Below the pieces are notes generated by a model. It was not told where the DNA came from, did not search any database, and was given only the letters and a program-made list of their open reading frames with translations. A stretch of 64,000 nt of DNA from Pollenia angustigena. Taxonomy: Eukaryota; Arthropoda; Insecta; Diptera; Polleniidae. Shown here in pieces: positions 10,952 through 22,309 of this stretch. The position numbers and the translations under genes are program-made. Within the stretch, counting starts at the first letter, position 1. The number at the start of each line of letters is the position of its first letter. The DNA lies in assembly GCA_930367215.1 (NCBI GenBank), contig OV884056.1:230755127-230819126 (forward strand), in the 5' to 3' direction.

Positions 10952-11727
10952 CAGTTTAACATTTTCATGGTAAATGCAAACGCATACTGTGTAAGTTCCG
11001 CTGCTGCTAAAACGCAGTGTTTTGGCCTCAGTTGGGTAAATTTCGTGAAGCCAATTTTGACATCATCGTGTTCTGTTTGAAATGTTGCGAATAACTCATT
11101 CAGGTTGCAGAGAACCATTCTCTTTTGCATTTGAACTTTCTTGCCATCGATTCGTACGGACATCCAGTCTTTCATCCCTGGCATCAAGCGACTCATATCA
11201 TCTCGCTGATAAAACTGAGTTACTAGAGCTTCAGTTTCGCACTCTAAAGTTTTCCCCTTCTTTTTGTTTGGGAGTGTGAGAATACCATGCTCAGCAACCA
11301 ATTTTTTAGCAATTCTTGCTTTTCGTTGAGACGTTCCAAACTCAGCCATTATTTTTGCACAACTCCATGTGGATGGAGCAAGCGTAAGAAGTTGAATTCT
11401 TTCAGCTCTGCTCTGTGACGTCTTGTATTTCTCTTTTATTTGTTCCAGAACTTCTACTGCATCCTTATGATATTTGTTTTGACACTCATTCTTTGAACGT
11501 ATACCTTCTACTGAAAAGTTAGAATAACCATCATCATCAACAGTTCTGTCATCATTCTCAGAACTACTTTTGTCTTCATCTGGGATTACTTCAACGCAAG
11601 GCTCATTACTATTCAAATCCGGTAATTCGTTCAACTTTCCCAGCTCTTTCCTGCATGACCCACAAATTTTCCACCGTTTTGACAGCGTAGGAAATTTTTT
11701 TAATAAGCCGTCGGAAATATTTCGCAT
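10951..11727 (-). CDS. Transposase, N-terminal part (uncharacterised family)
   Basis: The frame has 258 codons and lies directly upstream of the catalytic part. It has a CGSC pair (C22, C25) after WKI, an acidic linker, then a helical, probably DNA-binding region with RIQLLTLAPSTWSCAKIMAE and SQRKARIAKKL, followed by MPGMKDWMSV, QKRMVLCNLNELF and KIGFTKFTQLRPKHCVLA. These blocks sit N-terminal to the DFAENY core in the same family as I remember it. The frame ends in TGA at 10953-10951, and the next frame starts inside that TGA. Together the frames make about 640 codons without another stop, so the copy is only lightly damaged. No promoter was identified. Confidence 0.65.
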   Translation of the reverse strand: MRNISDGLLKKFPTLSKRWKICGSCRKELGKLNELPDLNSNEPCVEVIPDEDKSSSENDDRTVDDDGYSNFSVEGIRSKNECQNKYHKDAVEVLEQIKEKYKTSQSRAERIQLLTLAPSTWSCAKIMAEFGTSQRKARIAKKLVAEHGILTLPNKKKGKTLECETEALVTQFYQRDDMSRLMPGMKDWMSVRIDGKKVQMQKRMVLCNLNELFATFQTEHDDVKIGFTKFTQLRPKHCVLAAAELTQYAFAFTMKMLN

Positions 11728-12333
11728 ATCCGATTATCTGTGAACTTTTTTGTTAAAGGGATTAAAACAAAAAGAAGCAAATATATCACTTTGAAGCTTG
11801 GCCTTTTTCGGAGCTGTAGACATTGTAAAAATTAATTATGTAAATAACACACGTCTAAGCTGTAACGCTGTTTCAAAAAAACTGAATACCGAAAGTCTTC
11901 AGAATGACAATAAATAGTTTTTTTTAAGATCATATAGGTAGTGCATTCTAATGAAGGTGTCTAATTTTTTTTATAAGGGTGAAGAAGGGCTTAGTGTGGG
12001 TTAACCGCATGTTACATAATAAAAATAATAAAGTACCTTTTTCAACCAATTATTACTAATAATAATAAAAATAAGCCACCTGTAAATTTTCACCTTCTAA
12101 ACATAATATTAAAAAACTACCTGTTAACTTCTATCTCTCCACCCACATTTTAAAGGCAAGTGTCATAAAATAATAAATTAACTGGTATTTCGGAGAATGG
12201 CCATAGAATATTTCCACCTGATTTAAACACTTGTCTCTGGGGTACCTGATATTTTGACAACAAAAATCACATTCAGTATTACGTGCGCTAAAAACTGTAT
12301 ATTTTTTTATGTAGGAAAAATTAAAAAAAGAAT
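11728..12333. other. 5' flank of the transposase gene inside the element
   Basis: Non-coding sequence between the transposase start and the right inverted repeat. I see no further gene. Confidence 0.5.
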
Positions 12334-12743
12334 TATTTGTCAACATTTCTACAGAAAAAAAAGTGATTTTATTCCTGGGATTAACATTATTACAGTATCG
12401 AAAGTATAAAATAATAATTGGGTTTGTAACATACCGTCGGAAAGGTTAATTTGTCTAGTTTCTTTGCATACGTTTTATTTTTAAGGCTTTAGAAACACTT
12501 AAACACAAATAGGAAAAAATTCAAAATAGTGCATATGCTAAAAATTGAAAAACCCTCGTCTAGAGTTAGAAATTATTTTTTTTTATACATAAGCCACTCG
12601 CATCCCAAAAAGCGACCAAAACTACCTTAAAGGAAAAGACATAAGCTTTCTTTTGAGCAAAAAAAAAAATATAAAAAAAAAATTTTACATTAAAAAAAAA
12701 TTTTAAATTTAAAAAAAAAGTTTTAAAAAATTTTTTAAAAAAA
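12334..12743. repeat. Right terminal inverted repeat
   Basis: Inverted copy of 9152-9592. Its outer half, from 12531, is also the start of a 320-bp tandem duplication. Confidence 0.8.
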
Positions 12744-13157
12744 CAAAAATTTTTTTTTTCAAAATATAGATCAAATTGCTATCGAAGTTACTTGGGACAA
12801 ATTTTGCTTACACCAATACGTAATAAGTTACATGTATGGGAAAGAACACTGCATATGCTAAAAATTGAAAAACCCTCGTCTAGAGTTAGAAATAATTTTT
12901 TTTTATACATAAGCCACTCGCATCCCAAAAAGCGACCAAAACTACCTTAAAGGAAAAGACATAAGCTTTCTTTTGAATAAAAAAAAAAAAAAAACATTCC
13001 CGCTAAAAAAAAAAATAAAAAAAAGTTTTAAATTTAAAAAAAAAAAATAAAAAAAAAATTTTTTTTTCAAAAGATGGATCAACTAGCTATCGAAGCTACT
13101 TGGGACAAATTTTGCTAACACCAATAGGTAATAAGTAACATGGATAAGAAAGAACAC
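12531..13157. repeat. Tandem duplication, about 320-bp unit
   Basis: Unit one (12531-12850) and unit two (12851-13157) both start with GCATATGCTAAAAATTG and end with GAAAGAACAC. The unit contains the outer part of the transposon arm plus further sequence (CTATCGAAG, ACTTGGGACAAATTTTGCT) that is absent from the left side of the element. Confidence 0.75.
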
Positions 13158-13525
13158 CTGTATGGCCAAAATGTCAAATTTTGACCCCCACTAACTCAGA
13201 AACTTTTAGACCGATCTTGTTGAAAATTTGTGTCTAAACTACTATCCAATAGGACTAACCTTGGTGCAAATTTCATCCAAATCGGAAGACATCGATTTCA
13301 AAATTGGGTCACTTGACATGAAATCCCCCTTATATAAAAAAAAAAGTTTTTGAGGTTAAAATCCCACGTGAAAAAAAAGACTTGTAAGATTAAAATATAA
13401 AATTATTGAAAAATTTTATTGTTTAATAAAAATCTTTTTGAGAAAAAAAAATTAAAAAGATTGTTGAAAAAAAATCCAATTGTTAAAATTTTATTAATGG
13501 TCTTGGTCAGCTTTAAAAAAGGAAT
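13158..13525. other. Non-coding stretch
   Basis: It contains a segment near 13190-13320 (AACTCAGAAACTTTTAGACC, TTCATCCAAATCGGAAGAC) that resembles common fly interspersed-repeat sequence, followed by A/T runs up to the gypsy fragment. Confidence 0.4.
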
Positions 13526-13529
13526 GTCA

Positions 13530-14781
13530 TTTGAAAGTTTTAGAAAATAGTGAGCCTATAGTGGAAGCACCACGTCGTGTTCCAATAGGACTTTTCGAAC
13601 CTTTGAAACAGGAGTTACGTAGAATGGAAAATTTAAATGTGATCGTTAAAGAAGTTGAGCCTACCGAATGGGTTAACTCTATAGTTTTGGTTACTAAATC
13701 AAATGGTAGCTTGCGGTTGTGCCTTGACCCAAGGAATCTAAACAAAGTCATTGTTAGACCAAGGTTTAGTTTTCCAAACATTGATGAGGGCACAATTGAC
13801 AAATTCAAGATATTTTAGTAGCCTTGATGCTAACTCCGGATTTTGGATGATACCTTTAGATAAGGCGTAATCAAAGTTATGTACTTTTAATACCCCTATG
13901 GGTCGGTATCGGTTTTTCATTTGCCATTTGGTATTAACGCTGCCCCGGAAATATTTCATCCTGAAATGGTGAGGTTATTTGGGGAAATAGATGGTCTTAT
14001 CATCTATATGGAAAAGGTTTTAAATAGAGCCAGAGACGTTGGGTTAAAGTTCAGTAAATCAAAATCGAAAATCTTAAAATCAGAGATAAAGTTTATTAGA
14101 CACATTTTTAATAGCGAAGGTTTTAACCCTGATACAGACAAGATAAAGGCAATTTTAGAGTTGCCAATACCGGTAAATGTTTCGGAACTTCAACGATTTT
14201 TGGGAATGGTGAACTATTTAGGTTCATTTATAGAAAATCTTTGAGCTAAATCTAAAAATTTAAGAAATCTTCTTAAAAAAGACGTTTTATGGCAATGGAA
14301 TGCTGAACAAAATAATGAATTTTTAAATTTGAAAAAAGAAATAACTAATTCACCGGTTTTAGTGTATTTTGACCCTAAGAAACCAGTTAAATTGTCAGTG
14401 GACGCATCAAAATTTGCTGTGGGAGCCACAATTATGCATAACAATAATCCAATCGCTTTTGCTTCGGCTTCATTGACTGATTGTCAGTCTAATTATGCTC
14501 AAATTGAAAAAGAGCTTTTTGCGATTTTGTTTGGTTGTACTAGGTTTCACCAATACGTATGTGGATTAAATGTGACAGTCGAAACTGATCATAAACCATT
14601 GGTAACTTTGTTTGAAAAACCACTTTATAACATTCCGGCTCGTTTACAACGATTTATGTTACGTTTATTAACATACAATATAAAAGTTATTTACAAACCG
14701 GGGAAATATCTTTTTATTGCGGATACGCTTTCAAGAGCTCCTCTTAAGGAAAACACATTATTAGATTTAAACAAGGATTGA
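13530..14781 (+). pseudogene. pol: Ty3/gypsy pol: reverse transcriptase and RNase H, broken
   Basis: This is the RT-RNase H part of a gypsy-type LTR retrotransposon, truncated at its 5' end: gag and protease are absent. RT motifs are readable: EWVNSIVLVTK, RLCLDPRNLNK, SLDANSGFWMIPLDK, LPFGINAAPEIF, and the thumb motif LQRFLGMVNYLG. RNase H follows with LSVDASKFAVGA, YAQIEKELFAI and TDHKP, then a YKPGKYLFIADTLSR linker. The catalytic Y-x-DD box is missing: the reading passes from GLIIYM straight into EKVLNRARDVGLKF, a deletion of roughly 20 codons. There are frameshifts near 13816 and 13915 and stops at 13868-13870 and 14242-14244. The integrase part continues downstream in another frame. The RT cannot be active; the RNase H portion is intact apart from losing its context. 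Confidence 0.88.
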
Positions 14782-14848
14782 TTTACATTGTAACTTTATT
14801 ATGTCTCAGAACAGCTTACCGGATATTACAATTGAAAGAATAAAGTAA

Positions 14849-16240
14849 GCATCTAAAACAGATGAAATTATTAAAAATTTACTTAAAGGTATAAAGGATG
14901 GGTGGCCAAAGGATAGGAAGAAAATTGATGCAAATTTACTTCCGGATTATCCTGTTAAAGATGAAATATCACACTTATATGGTATTATACTAATGAACAA
15001 TCTGGTTTTGATGCCGAGAGTTCTTAGGCGTGAAATGTTTTCATACTTACATGAGGGTCACATGGGTGTACAACGCTGTCAAAATTTGGCTAAAGAGTCA
15101 ATTTATTGGCCAAACATCAATAATGATATAAACGTAATGGTATCGAATTGCGTAATTTGTAAAAAGTATCAGAACTCTAATCCGAAAGAGGAATTATTAC
15201 CACATGATATTGTTACAATTCCATGGTACAAAATTGGTTGTGACCTATTTGAATTTAACAAATCAATGTATCAATTAGAAGTAGATTATTACTCTAAATA
15301 CGCGGAAATAGATGTTCTTAGTTCAGGCTATAATAGTAACCAAGTTATAACTAAACTTAAGTCCATATATGCCCGACATGGTATACCGGCTATTTTTGTT
15401 TCAGACAATGGACCTCCATTCAACTCAAGTGAATTTTCAAATTTTTGTAAGAACTGGGGAATAGAACATGTAACCTCAAGTCCTTATTTGTCTAGGTCTA
15501 ACGGTCAAGCAGAACGTTCAATACAGACAATCAAGAAAATGTTATACAAATGTAAAGACGATTCTACTGACCCTTATACAGCATTTCTGCAATTAAGAAC
15601 AACTAAAAAGGGAAATTTTCCAAGTCCATCAGAAATGCTAATGGGAAGGGTTCTGAGAACAAAAATACCGTGTCTTTTAGAAAATTTAAAACCAAAATTT
15701 ATTAACACAAAAGATATTTCTAAACAAATTGTTAAACATAAAGAGAAAATGGCAAATGATTTTAATAAATCGGCTATTAATCTAAAGCCAGTAGATATAG
15801 GTGAACGCATAATGTTTAAAAGAACACCAACATCAATTTGGTATCCTGGTACTATAGTTGATAGAGCCAAAGAGCCTAGATCTTATATTATATAGGATCA
15901 AGGAGGTTCAACCTATAGGAGAAACAGACAACACATAAAGAAAAATTTTGAAATTAAAGATGAAAATGTAAATGAAAATTTATATGAAAATAAAAATGTT
16001 AATGAAAATTTTAATGATACTAAAAATGTTAATGAAAATTTAAATGAAAATGTTAATTTTAATGAAACTAAAAATGTTAATGAAAATTTAAATGAAAATG
16101 TTAATTTAAATGAAACCAAAAATGTTAATGAAAATGTTAATATAAAATTAAATGAAAATTTAAATAATAATGCAAATAATGGTAATGAAAATGTAACTAA
16201 AAGTGGTAGAGTAACTAGATTACCAACAAGATATCGTTAG
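14849..16240 (+). pseudogene. pol: Ty3/gypsy integrase with Asn-rich tail
   Basis: This is the integrase end of the same pol. An HHCC zinc-binding part (LHEGHMGVQRC, then CVIC) precedes the core, whose D, D, E residues are all present in GCDLFEF, VSDNGPPF and GQAERSIQ. A C-terminal module follows (GERIMFKRTPTSIWYPG and YRRNRQH). The frame is open from 14849 to a single TAG at 15893-15895, then reads on in frame to a TAG at 16240. The last part is an unusual repeat of Asn/Glu/Val words (15960-16190) and ends in GRVTRLPTRYR, a typical gypsy pol terminus. A stop at 14846-14848 and a frame change separate it from the RNase H. Apart from the one internal stop it is well preserved, but without RT or gag the element is dead. 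Confidence 0.88.
15960..16190 (+). repeat. In-frame Asn/Glu-coding minisatellite at the pol tail
   Basis: Repeats of AATGTTAATGAAAATTTAAA encode NVNENLN-type words in the integrase frame. Slippage expansion of a 9- to 15-bp unit is likely. The repeat keeps the frame up to the pol stop. Confidence 0.7.
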
Positions 16241-16408
16241 ATAATTTTTATATAAAAAAGGAAGATGTTGTAATAATGAATTAGTGTTTTAACTCATTTA
16301 TAAATCTGTATTATTTATCACCCTGTTACATATCATTATCTTTCATCACCAACTCTGTTAACAATACAACACTGTTTTTAGTACTTAGTTATACATATTT
16401 TATAAGTA
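16241..16408 (+). repeat. Candidate polypurine tract and start of a 3' LTR
   Basis: A purine run AAAAAAGGAAGATG (about 16253-16266) follows the pol stop, and TGTTGTAATAATG from 16265 could open the LTR. No 5' LTR is in the window for comparison. The sequence changes into another repeat at about 16409, so any LTR is incomplete. Confidence 0.4.
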
Positions 16409-16545
16409 ATTAGTATTGTGGTTATTTTGTTGAACTATTTATGGTTTTTAATCCAAATTTTTAATATTTTTAATTAGGCTTAAGTTCATGAAATTTAATT
16501 TTCATTAAATTATTTTTATGAAGAAAGGAATTTTACAACATGAAT
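16409..16545. repeat. End fragment of the tRNA-like palindromic element
   Basis: From AGTATTGTGGTTATTTTGTT to AGGAATTTTACAAC it matches the outer end of the elements at 28400-29112 and 35142-35500. It stops before the tRNA-like part. Confidence 0.65.
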
Positions 16546-16823
16546 ATTATATAAGTATATAATTGTAAGAGAGATCATACAATAAAGAACCTTTCAACTT
16601 AAAACAATTGTAACAATATATTGTTGTCGTACACAAATAATTGTTATTTTTATTTAATATCAGCAATATTATAATTGCTGTAAACATTTCAATGTTTATT
16701 ACAATTATAAATTTAATTATTGTTGACCGAAAAATAATCATTTTTCGAACAACTAAATAATGATAACTTTGAAAACATATTATATTACTCACAACCATTT
16801 CATGATATTTAATACATATAACA
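16546..16823. other. Non-coding stretch
   Basis: AT-rich sequence with several ATAATTGT words. Nothing is recognised. Confidence 0.4.
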
Positions 16824-17766
16824 CACAGAAAAAATTATTTATCCAATTCAAACAAAAAATATGTAGAATCAAACTATTTTTTGTCTGAAATCGGTCCTAT
16901 AAACAAATTCGCATATTCAAACAATTTATTTGCATTTTGTTTATTGAAAAAAACACTGATTTTTTCAAACAAATAATTTTACTGAATCAAACAAAAAGTT
17001 TACTGAATTTTATATAAATTTCAAACAAATAATTTTGCTGAATCAAACAAAAAAGTTTTTGCACAAGCAATGAAGCGCACACAAGCAAGCACTGTAGGAG
17101 AAGATGAGGGCAGAGCAGAGCGGCCGACTGGCTTTGAGACACATTTTTTTGTTGGAATAATTTTTGAACGAAGTCTTATTTATACACACAATGTTTTTCT
17201 TCACCACTCACTGTTCCTTTGCTAAAGAAGAAGAAATGTAACCAAAAACGGCAGCAGACCGACTCGATATGTTTTTCGTCATCATTCTATTTTTGTATTT
17301 GATGTATTTAACTTAACAGTTTTAAAAAATTGAAAACGGGATTTTGTTTTTTATTCTTACCAACTTTTAAGCCAACCAAAAATTTATTTTGTTTCTTATA
17401 ATATTGTTGTTGTTTCTGTTGTTTAAAAAGAGTGAAACGTTTTTTACCTCTTATTGTTATTTTAAAGCGTCCAAAAATAGACTGTATGTATTTTTTGCTG
17501 TTGTTCTTATATTTCACATAAAGAAGTGCTGCTTACGATCAAATAAGACGACAACATTAAAGAGCGTTAAATATTTCATACAAAATTATGAAAACTTGAA
17601 ACCAATAACGCGTATATTACATTTTTGAATAGTTGTCAACATTTTTGTTGGTTAAATAAAAATCAAACAAAAATATTAATTGAATCAGTAAAAAAATTTG
17701 TAGAAATTAAAAAAATTTTCAAACAAGCGTTTGTTTGAAAATAATTCGGCAATAATTTTTTCTGTG
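16824..17766 (+). mobile_element. Non-autonomous TIR transposon, copy A (943 bp)
   Basis: Both ends are CACAGAAAAAATTAT in inverted orientation. Sub-terminal words of the type CAAACAAATAATTTTGCTGA are repeated several times. A second, reversed copy at 48912-50191 shares the ends and the interior (for example AACATTAAAGAGCGTTAAAT and CCGACTCGATATGTTTTTCG, inverted there). The open frames inside are not conserved in position, so I treat the element as non-coding. Confidence 0.7.
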
Positions 17767-17989
17767 CATGAAAACTTTCTATACGTGTACTCATAATATG
17801 CTTAAGATGCAATAAAAATATCTTTAATCAAATAATATTTTGCTATCGCCATTTGTAAAATAATTTTGCATCAGTTGTGTCGTTGGTTTTAGCCTATCGA
17901 ATTTATTGTTAGTGAATGGTTGAACAATTTAAAAAAACAGGTTTAAAGGAATTAAAAGAAATAAAGAAATTGTATTTACAATAAAACAA
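17767..17989. other. Non-coding stretch
   Basis: Nothing recognised. Confidence 0.4.
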
Positions 17990-18391
17990 GTAAGAGTGCT
18001 GTGCCGGATCTTATATACCCTTCACCACTGTGCGAGCAGAATACAGAGCAACTAGACAAAAACTAAATAAAACTGGTAAATATTTTTTTAAAATCGTTTT
18101 TAGAACATACAAATTAAAAAAAAAATTATCTTTGAAAAACCAAGATTTGAACCAGAGGACTAATAGTTTCTAAACTCAACCCCCTAGACGACTGAACCAT
18201 TAACGAACGTTGTTTGAATATCATTAAAATGAAATATGGCCCGAATAAGAACAATCGGTTTTGAACTTCGCTTTTCATAAGGACCCAGAATATACATATA
18301 TACGTTATAGGGTGTAGGATCAATATTGTAGAAATTACAAACGGAATGACAAAGTTATATATACCCTCTTACCTTCGGTGAAGGGTATAAG
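17990..18391. repeat. DINE-1-like repeat
   Basis: It begins ACAAGTAAGAGTGCTGTGCC, followed by TATATACCCTTCACCACTG, and ends in CTTCGGTGAAGGGTATAA. The same terminal boxes occur in the next repeat and, varied, in several others in this window. Confidence 0.5.
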
Positions 18392-19160
18392 AAGAGTAAT
18401 TTTTGGGAATTCAGTATTTCGGTTATAACTCAGCCATTTTTTAACCGATTTGACAGATTTATATACCAACGTGTTTAAGAAGAAATTTGCCAATTACTTG
18501 AGTTATAAAGCTTGGACTCGGGGAGATCTATGGTTCCCGAAAGTGGGTATTTAAAAAAAAAATTAAATTTTGGTCATAACTTTTTTGTATCTGAACCGAT
18601 TTTTCCGAGTTTTTTTAAAATATGTTCTACTATTTCCTATATTTTGGTATATAAGTCATATCCATAGGACATATAGCAGCCCTAAAATTTAGGTTTTTAT
18701 ACAATTTTTAATTTTTTTTGTACAGGAGGTACCACGGCCACTTCTAAAATCCCGCCCAAATTTTGTAGGATGGTGTGTATTGGCAACCTAAATGTGTGTA
18801 CCTAATTTGGAAACTTTGGCTTTTGCCGTTCCCCAGATATACAGAAATAAAAAAAATACAACAACAACAAGGGATTTTTGGAAAAATTTAGAGGTAGTCG
18901 TGAATTTAAATAGCAAACTTAAACGGAGTATATGTGACATAAATATACATCAACCTAGTCCACATAATTTCTGGGGTTTTCGGAAAACCCATTTCAACAT
19001 ACACACGGACAGACGGACAGATGGACAACCGGATTTGAACTTCGCTTTTCATAAGTACCCAGAATATATATACTTTATAGTATGTAGGATCAATATTGTG
19101 GAACATACAAACGGAATGACAAAGTTATATATACCCTCTTACCTTCGGTGAAGGGTATAA
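18392..19160. repeat. DINE-1-like repeat
   Basis: It contains the segments CACGGCCACTTCTAAAATCC and CGGACAGACGGACAGATGGA and the end box CTTCGGTGAAGGGTATAA (to about 19159). GTCCGTCTGTC-type and CGCCCAC-type words are typical of DINE-1/INE-1-like fly repeats. The end is nearly identical to that of the preceding copy. Confidence 0.5.
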
Positions 19161-19889
19161 AAAAAATTGTAAACTGACACAAAATAAAAAATCGATATAT
19201 TTGGTCAAAATATTATTCAATAATAATCGTAATATGGTGACTACAAGCACAAATCTTATCATAATATCGATACTTTCCCGTAAGAATGTATTAAGCGACA
19301 CTTTTTTCGAAAATGACTTTTTGATGTGGAACTATACTAGAAATTAAGCGCCACATTTTGGCCTGGGTTTCGCTGCCCTATCATGGATGCAAAGGAAACA
19401 ACCATGTTTTTTATGCGTGCTGTTGTACACGTGAGACGTACGTTCATTTTGGCCGATTCTACATCATACTTTGTTTGAGGTATGTTCAGAGGATTCTATG
19501 TGATTAATGCAAGGTAGAACCCACATAAAATTAGTCCAAAAATTTAAAGAAGAAATAATTTTTTCATTTCATTTAGAGTTTAAAACAATATTTAATTTAT
19601 TTATTTTTTGTTTGCCATGAAGAATTTATTGACTTTTGTCTTACATGTAATAATTTCATTTTTTATTTGCAAAGTGCAAATCTTTTTAAAATTCTTGATA
19701 GTTTTTCAAATAAAAAGATTAGAAAGAAAATACTTTTAGTTGACTTAAGATAAATAAATTTTTAATACAGTAACGATTTGCTAAATAAATTGCAGATGAA
19801 ATATTTTGTTATAAACAATACAAATAAGACAAAACAAACAAACACATATGCACAACTTAACAACTTACAGGAACTTTTATATAAATACA
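19161..19889. other. Non-coding stretch
   Basis: No gene or clear repeat is recognised. AT content is high throughout. Confidence 0.45.
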
Positions 19890-20940
19890 CTAGCATAGCC
19901 CGGTCCGCTTCGCTAGCCTCCTTGAAATAAAATTAGTCAACATTTTTAAATAAATCTCGTGTATTGATAATGTAGCAATTTGTAACAAAATCAATACTTT
20001 TACTGTTACCGTTCTCTGGACATACAGAAATCAAAATTTTATTTATTTTGAAGCCGTGAAGGCCACTTTTCCAATTAACTTTTTGACAGATATTTTGCAT
20101 ATAAAGCCAAACTATTTGTAACAAATTTAAAAACTCTTGCTGTAACCGTTCTACAGATAAACGTAATTCTATATTGTCTTTGTATGGGAATTACCACGCC
20201 CAGTTATCCAATTCTACAAACGTTGTGGCTGATGTTGTTCATTTATAACCAAGAAATTTGTAAACTATAGCGGTTGCTGTTTTCCAGAAAAGCGCAAACT
20301 TATATTGCCTTTGTATGGGAAGTGCCACACCCAATTATCTTATAAACCCACTTTTTGTACCAACGTAGCACAATTTTTTTTCTAGATACCGTTCTCCAGA
20401 TATAAATCCACGCCCACTTCTCCAAAACCGCCTTCTTTTTGCCCGATATCATGTATTGATACCTAAGCTATTTGCAACAAATTCGGAAACTTGTACTGCC
20501 ACGATCCTCCAGATATTGGAGATCTATTTTGTAATTGTAGGAGAGGTATCACTCCCTCTTCTCCAATCCCGCCAACATTTTTCGAATGTTGTGTTTTAAT
20601 AACCAATATGCTTGTACCTAGTTCGGAAACTTTGGCTCTTGCTGTTTTCCAGATACACAGAAATCTTTAATGTGTTTTTATTGGAGGTGCCCCGCCTACT
20701 TCACAAATCCTGTCCATTTTTGGACAATGTTTCTCCAACCGTTCCAAATATATAAATGAAAATATTTTGTCTCACGCCCACTTCTGCAGTCCCGCCCACA
20801 TTTTGTCAGATATTGCCTGTTGATAACTAAGATATTTGTACCGAATTTTGAAATATTGGCTCCAGCAGTTCTCCAGATATACAGATACATTGTTGTCCTT
20901 GTATGGGAGGTGCAACGCCCATTTAAAGTTTTAAAATATA
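19890..20940. repeat. DINE-1-like repeat region
   Basis: A paragraph-like block recurs: a CCACGCCCA-type word, CCCGCCCACATTTT or similar, a GATAACTAAGATATTTGTACC-like line cut to variants, and CCAGATATACAGA. At least five divergent units follow each other, giving internal tandem structure. All small open frames here are by-products. Confidence 0.5.
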
Positions 20941-22309
20941 TGCAGTCTATAGCTCCTTCTAGACCATCAGTAATTTCATCACATTAGTAAACTGTAAAAG
21001 TTTTATAATGATTGATTAAGCGTCTTAGGCAGCTATAAGTTACAAACAAATAAACATACAAACATACATTGTTATGAGACACATTTGTATTTATATAAAA
21101 CGAAAAAGTGCTCACATATAATATTATGTTATAACATATCCTTATCAAGCATTATACACACATACTTATATGCATAACCCCTGACAGTCATTGTTTTTGT
21201 AGAAACTGGGCAACAAAAGTTACATTTTGATTGATTACAAATTTCAATTAGAAAATTGATTTTCCTTATACATTATTTTAAGAACCACTCAATCTACCTA
21301 TTCATACTCCATTTTCAAAGTTAAAGGTAAAAGTAAGTTATGAATTTTACTTATTTACACAAGGAGTATAATTGCCAGTTTGTTGACTTGGTATTTAAAA
21401 ACGTACTAAGTTAGTTTTTATTTATATTTTAGTTGTATTTAAATGAGAGGTACCCAGCAAATTCATAGTCAAGCATTTGAAATATCGATGCTTTTGTTAA
21501 AAAACGGACAGTCTATATTTGTTTATGATGAGTGATACGAAGTGACCTAAAATAACCAAAACTATTTTCGGTTGCTTTATTTTAGAAAAGCCAAAAATAT
21601 TAAACAAATAAAATCCTTAAGCAAATAAGAATTATAAACACTCTTAAGTCTTACTTGTAACAATCTCAAAGCTTAAAAAGTGAGTTTATCTTTTCTTACA
21701 TCCCCCTACAATTGGTTGGGTTCTTTCCGACTCCAATTGTAGTTGTAAGTGGGTTAAAAGAAAAAACAAAATTAAAAAACAAACTGCTTCATTCTGTTGT
21801 CTTCGTAAGAAAAGAACAAAAAAAAAGCCAATTTGCCAATTCAGTTTTTGGCATCCTTAAGCCGATTGTTAGCTCAGTTTTCTCCTATCGCTTCACATTA
21901 TTTACTCGGTAGTTATTCTGGGTCAATCGATATATTTAAAATCTAAAAGCAGTATTTTTATGTGATCCACACATAAGCATAAACGCATAATGCCCTCTTC
22001 GCTGTTGTGGTGTAGGTATAATGACCTTGCGTCCAGACATCTAAAAAAAGATGCCCGCCATTAAATTTACACGAAACAAATTACACAAAACAAAGTACAC
22101 GAAACAAAGTACCCGAAACAATGTAGAGTTTTGCATTCGTCTTTCCCCTTTCTCCATCGAACTCAAACTTTCGCAGCAAGTGTTTAACAATATGGACGTG
22201 GACAATTAGTACAAAAACAGAAATGTAACGAAAAATGATTTTAGGTTGTTTTTTTAAGTTAAAAAAAAATCAAAATAGAACACAGAACAAACACAGAAGC
22301 TTACTAATA
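20941..22309. other. Mostly non-coding stretch with a shared repeat piece
   Basis: Positions 21580-21690 resemble 38450-38580 (TATTAAACAAATAAAA, ATAAGAATTATA, CTTGTAACAATCTCAAAGC). At 22062-22125 there is a four-unit minisatellite of ACACGAAACAAAGT type. No gene is recognised. Confidence 0.45.

Larger units (their letters stand above)
9152..12743 (-). mobile_element. DNA transposon with >400-bp terminal inverted repeats
   Basis: Two long, nearly identical inverted repeats (9152-9592 and 12334-12743) enclose about 2.7 kb carrying a transposase read on the minus strand. The arms differ by a few indels, including an extra T-rich block around 9228-9260 on the left. The outer ends dissolve into A/T runs, so the exact termini and target-site duplication cannot be fixed. 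I cannot place the superfamily with confidence. Confidence 0.75.

Noticed and set aside
13158..13330. Possible 5' LTR or gag of the gypsy element
   Set aside because: No match to the 3' region and no open frame; it resembles a general fly interspersed repeat.
18126..19151. Frames of 65-119 codons in the DINE-like repeats
   Set aside because: They lie across repeat boxes such as CGGACAGACGGACAG and are not conserved between copies.
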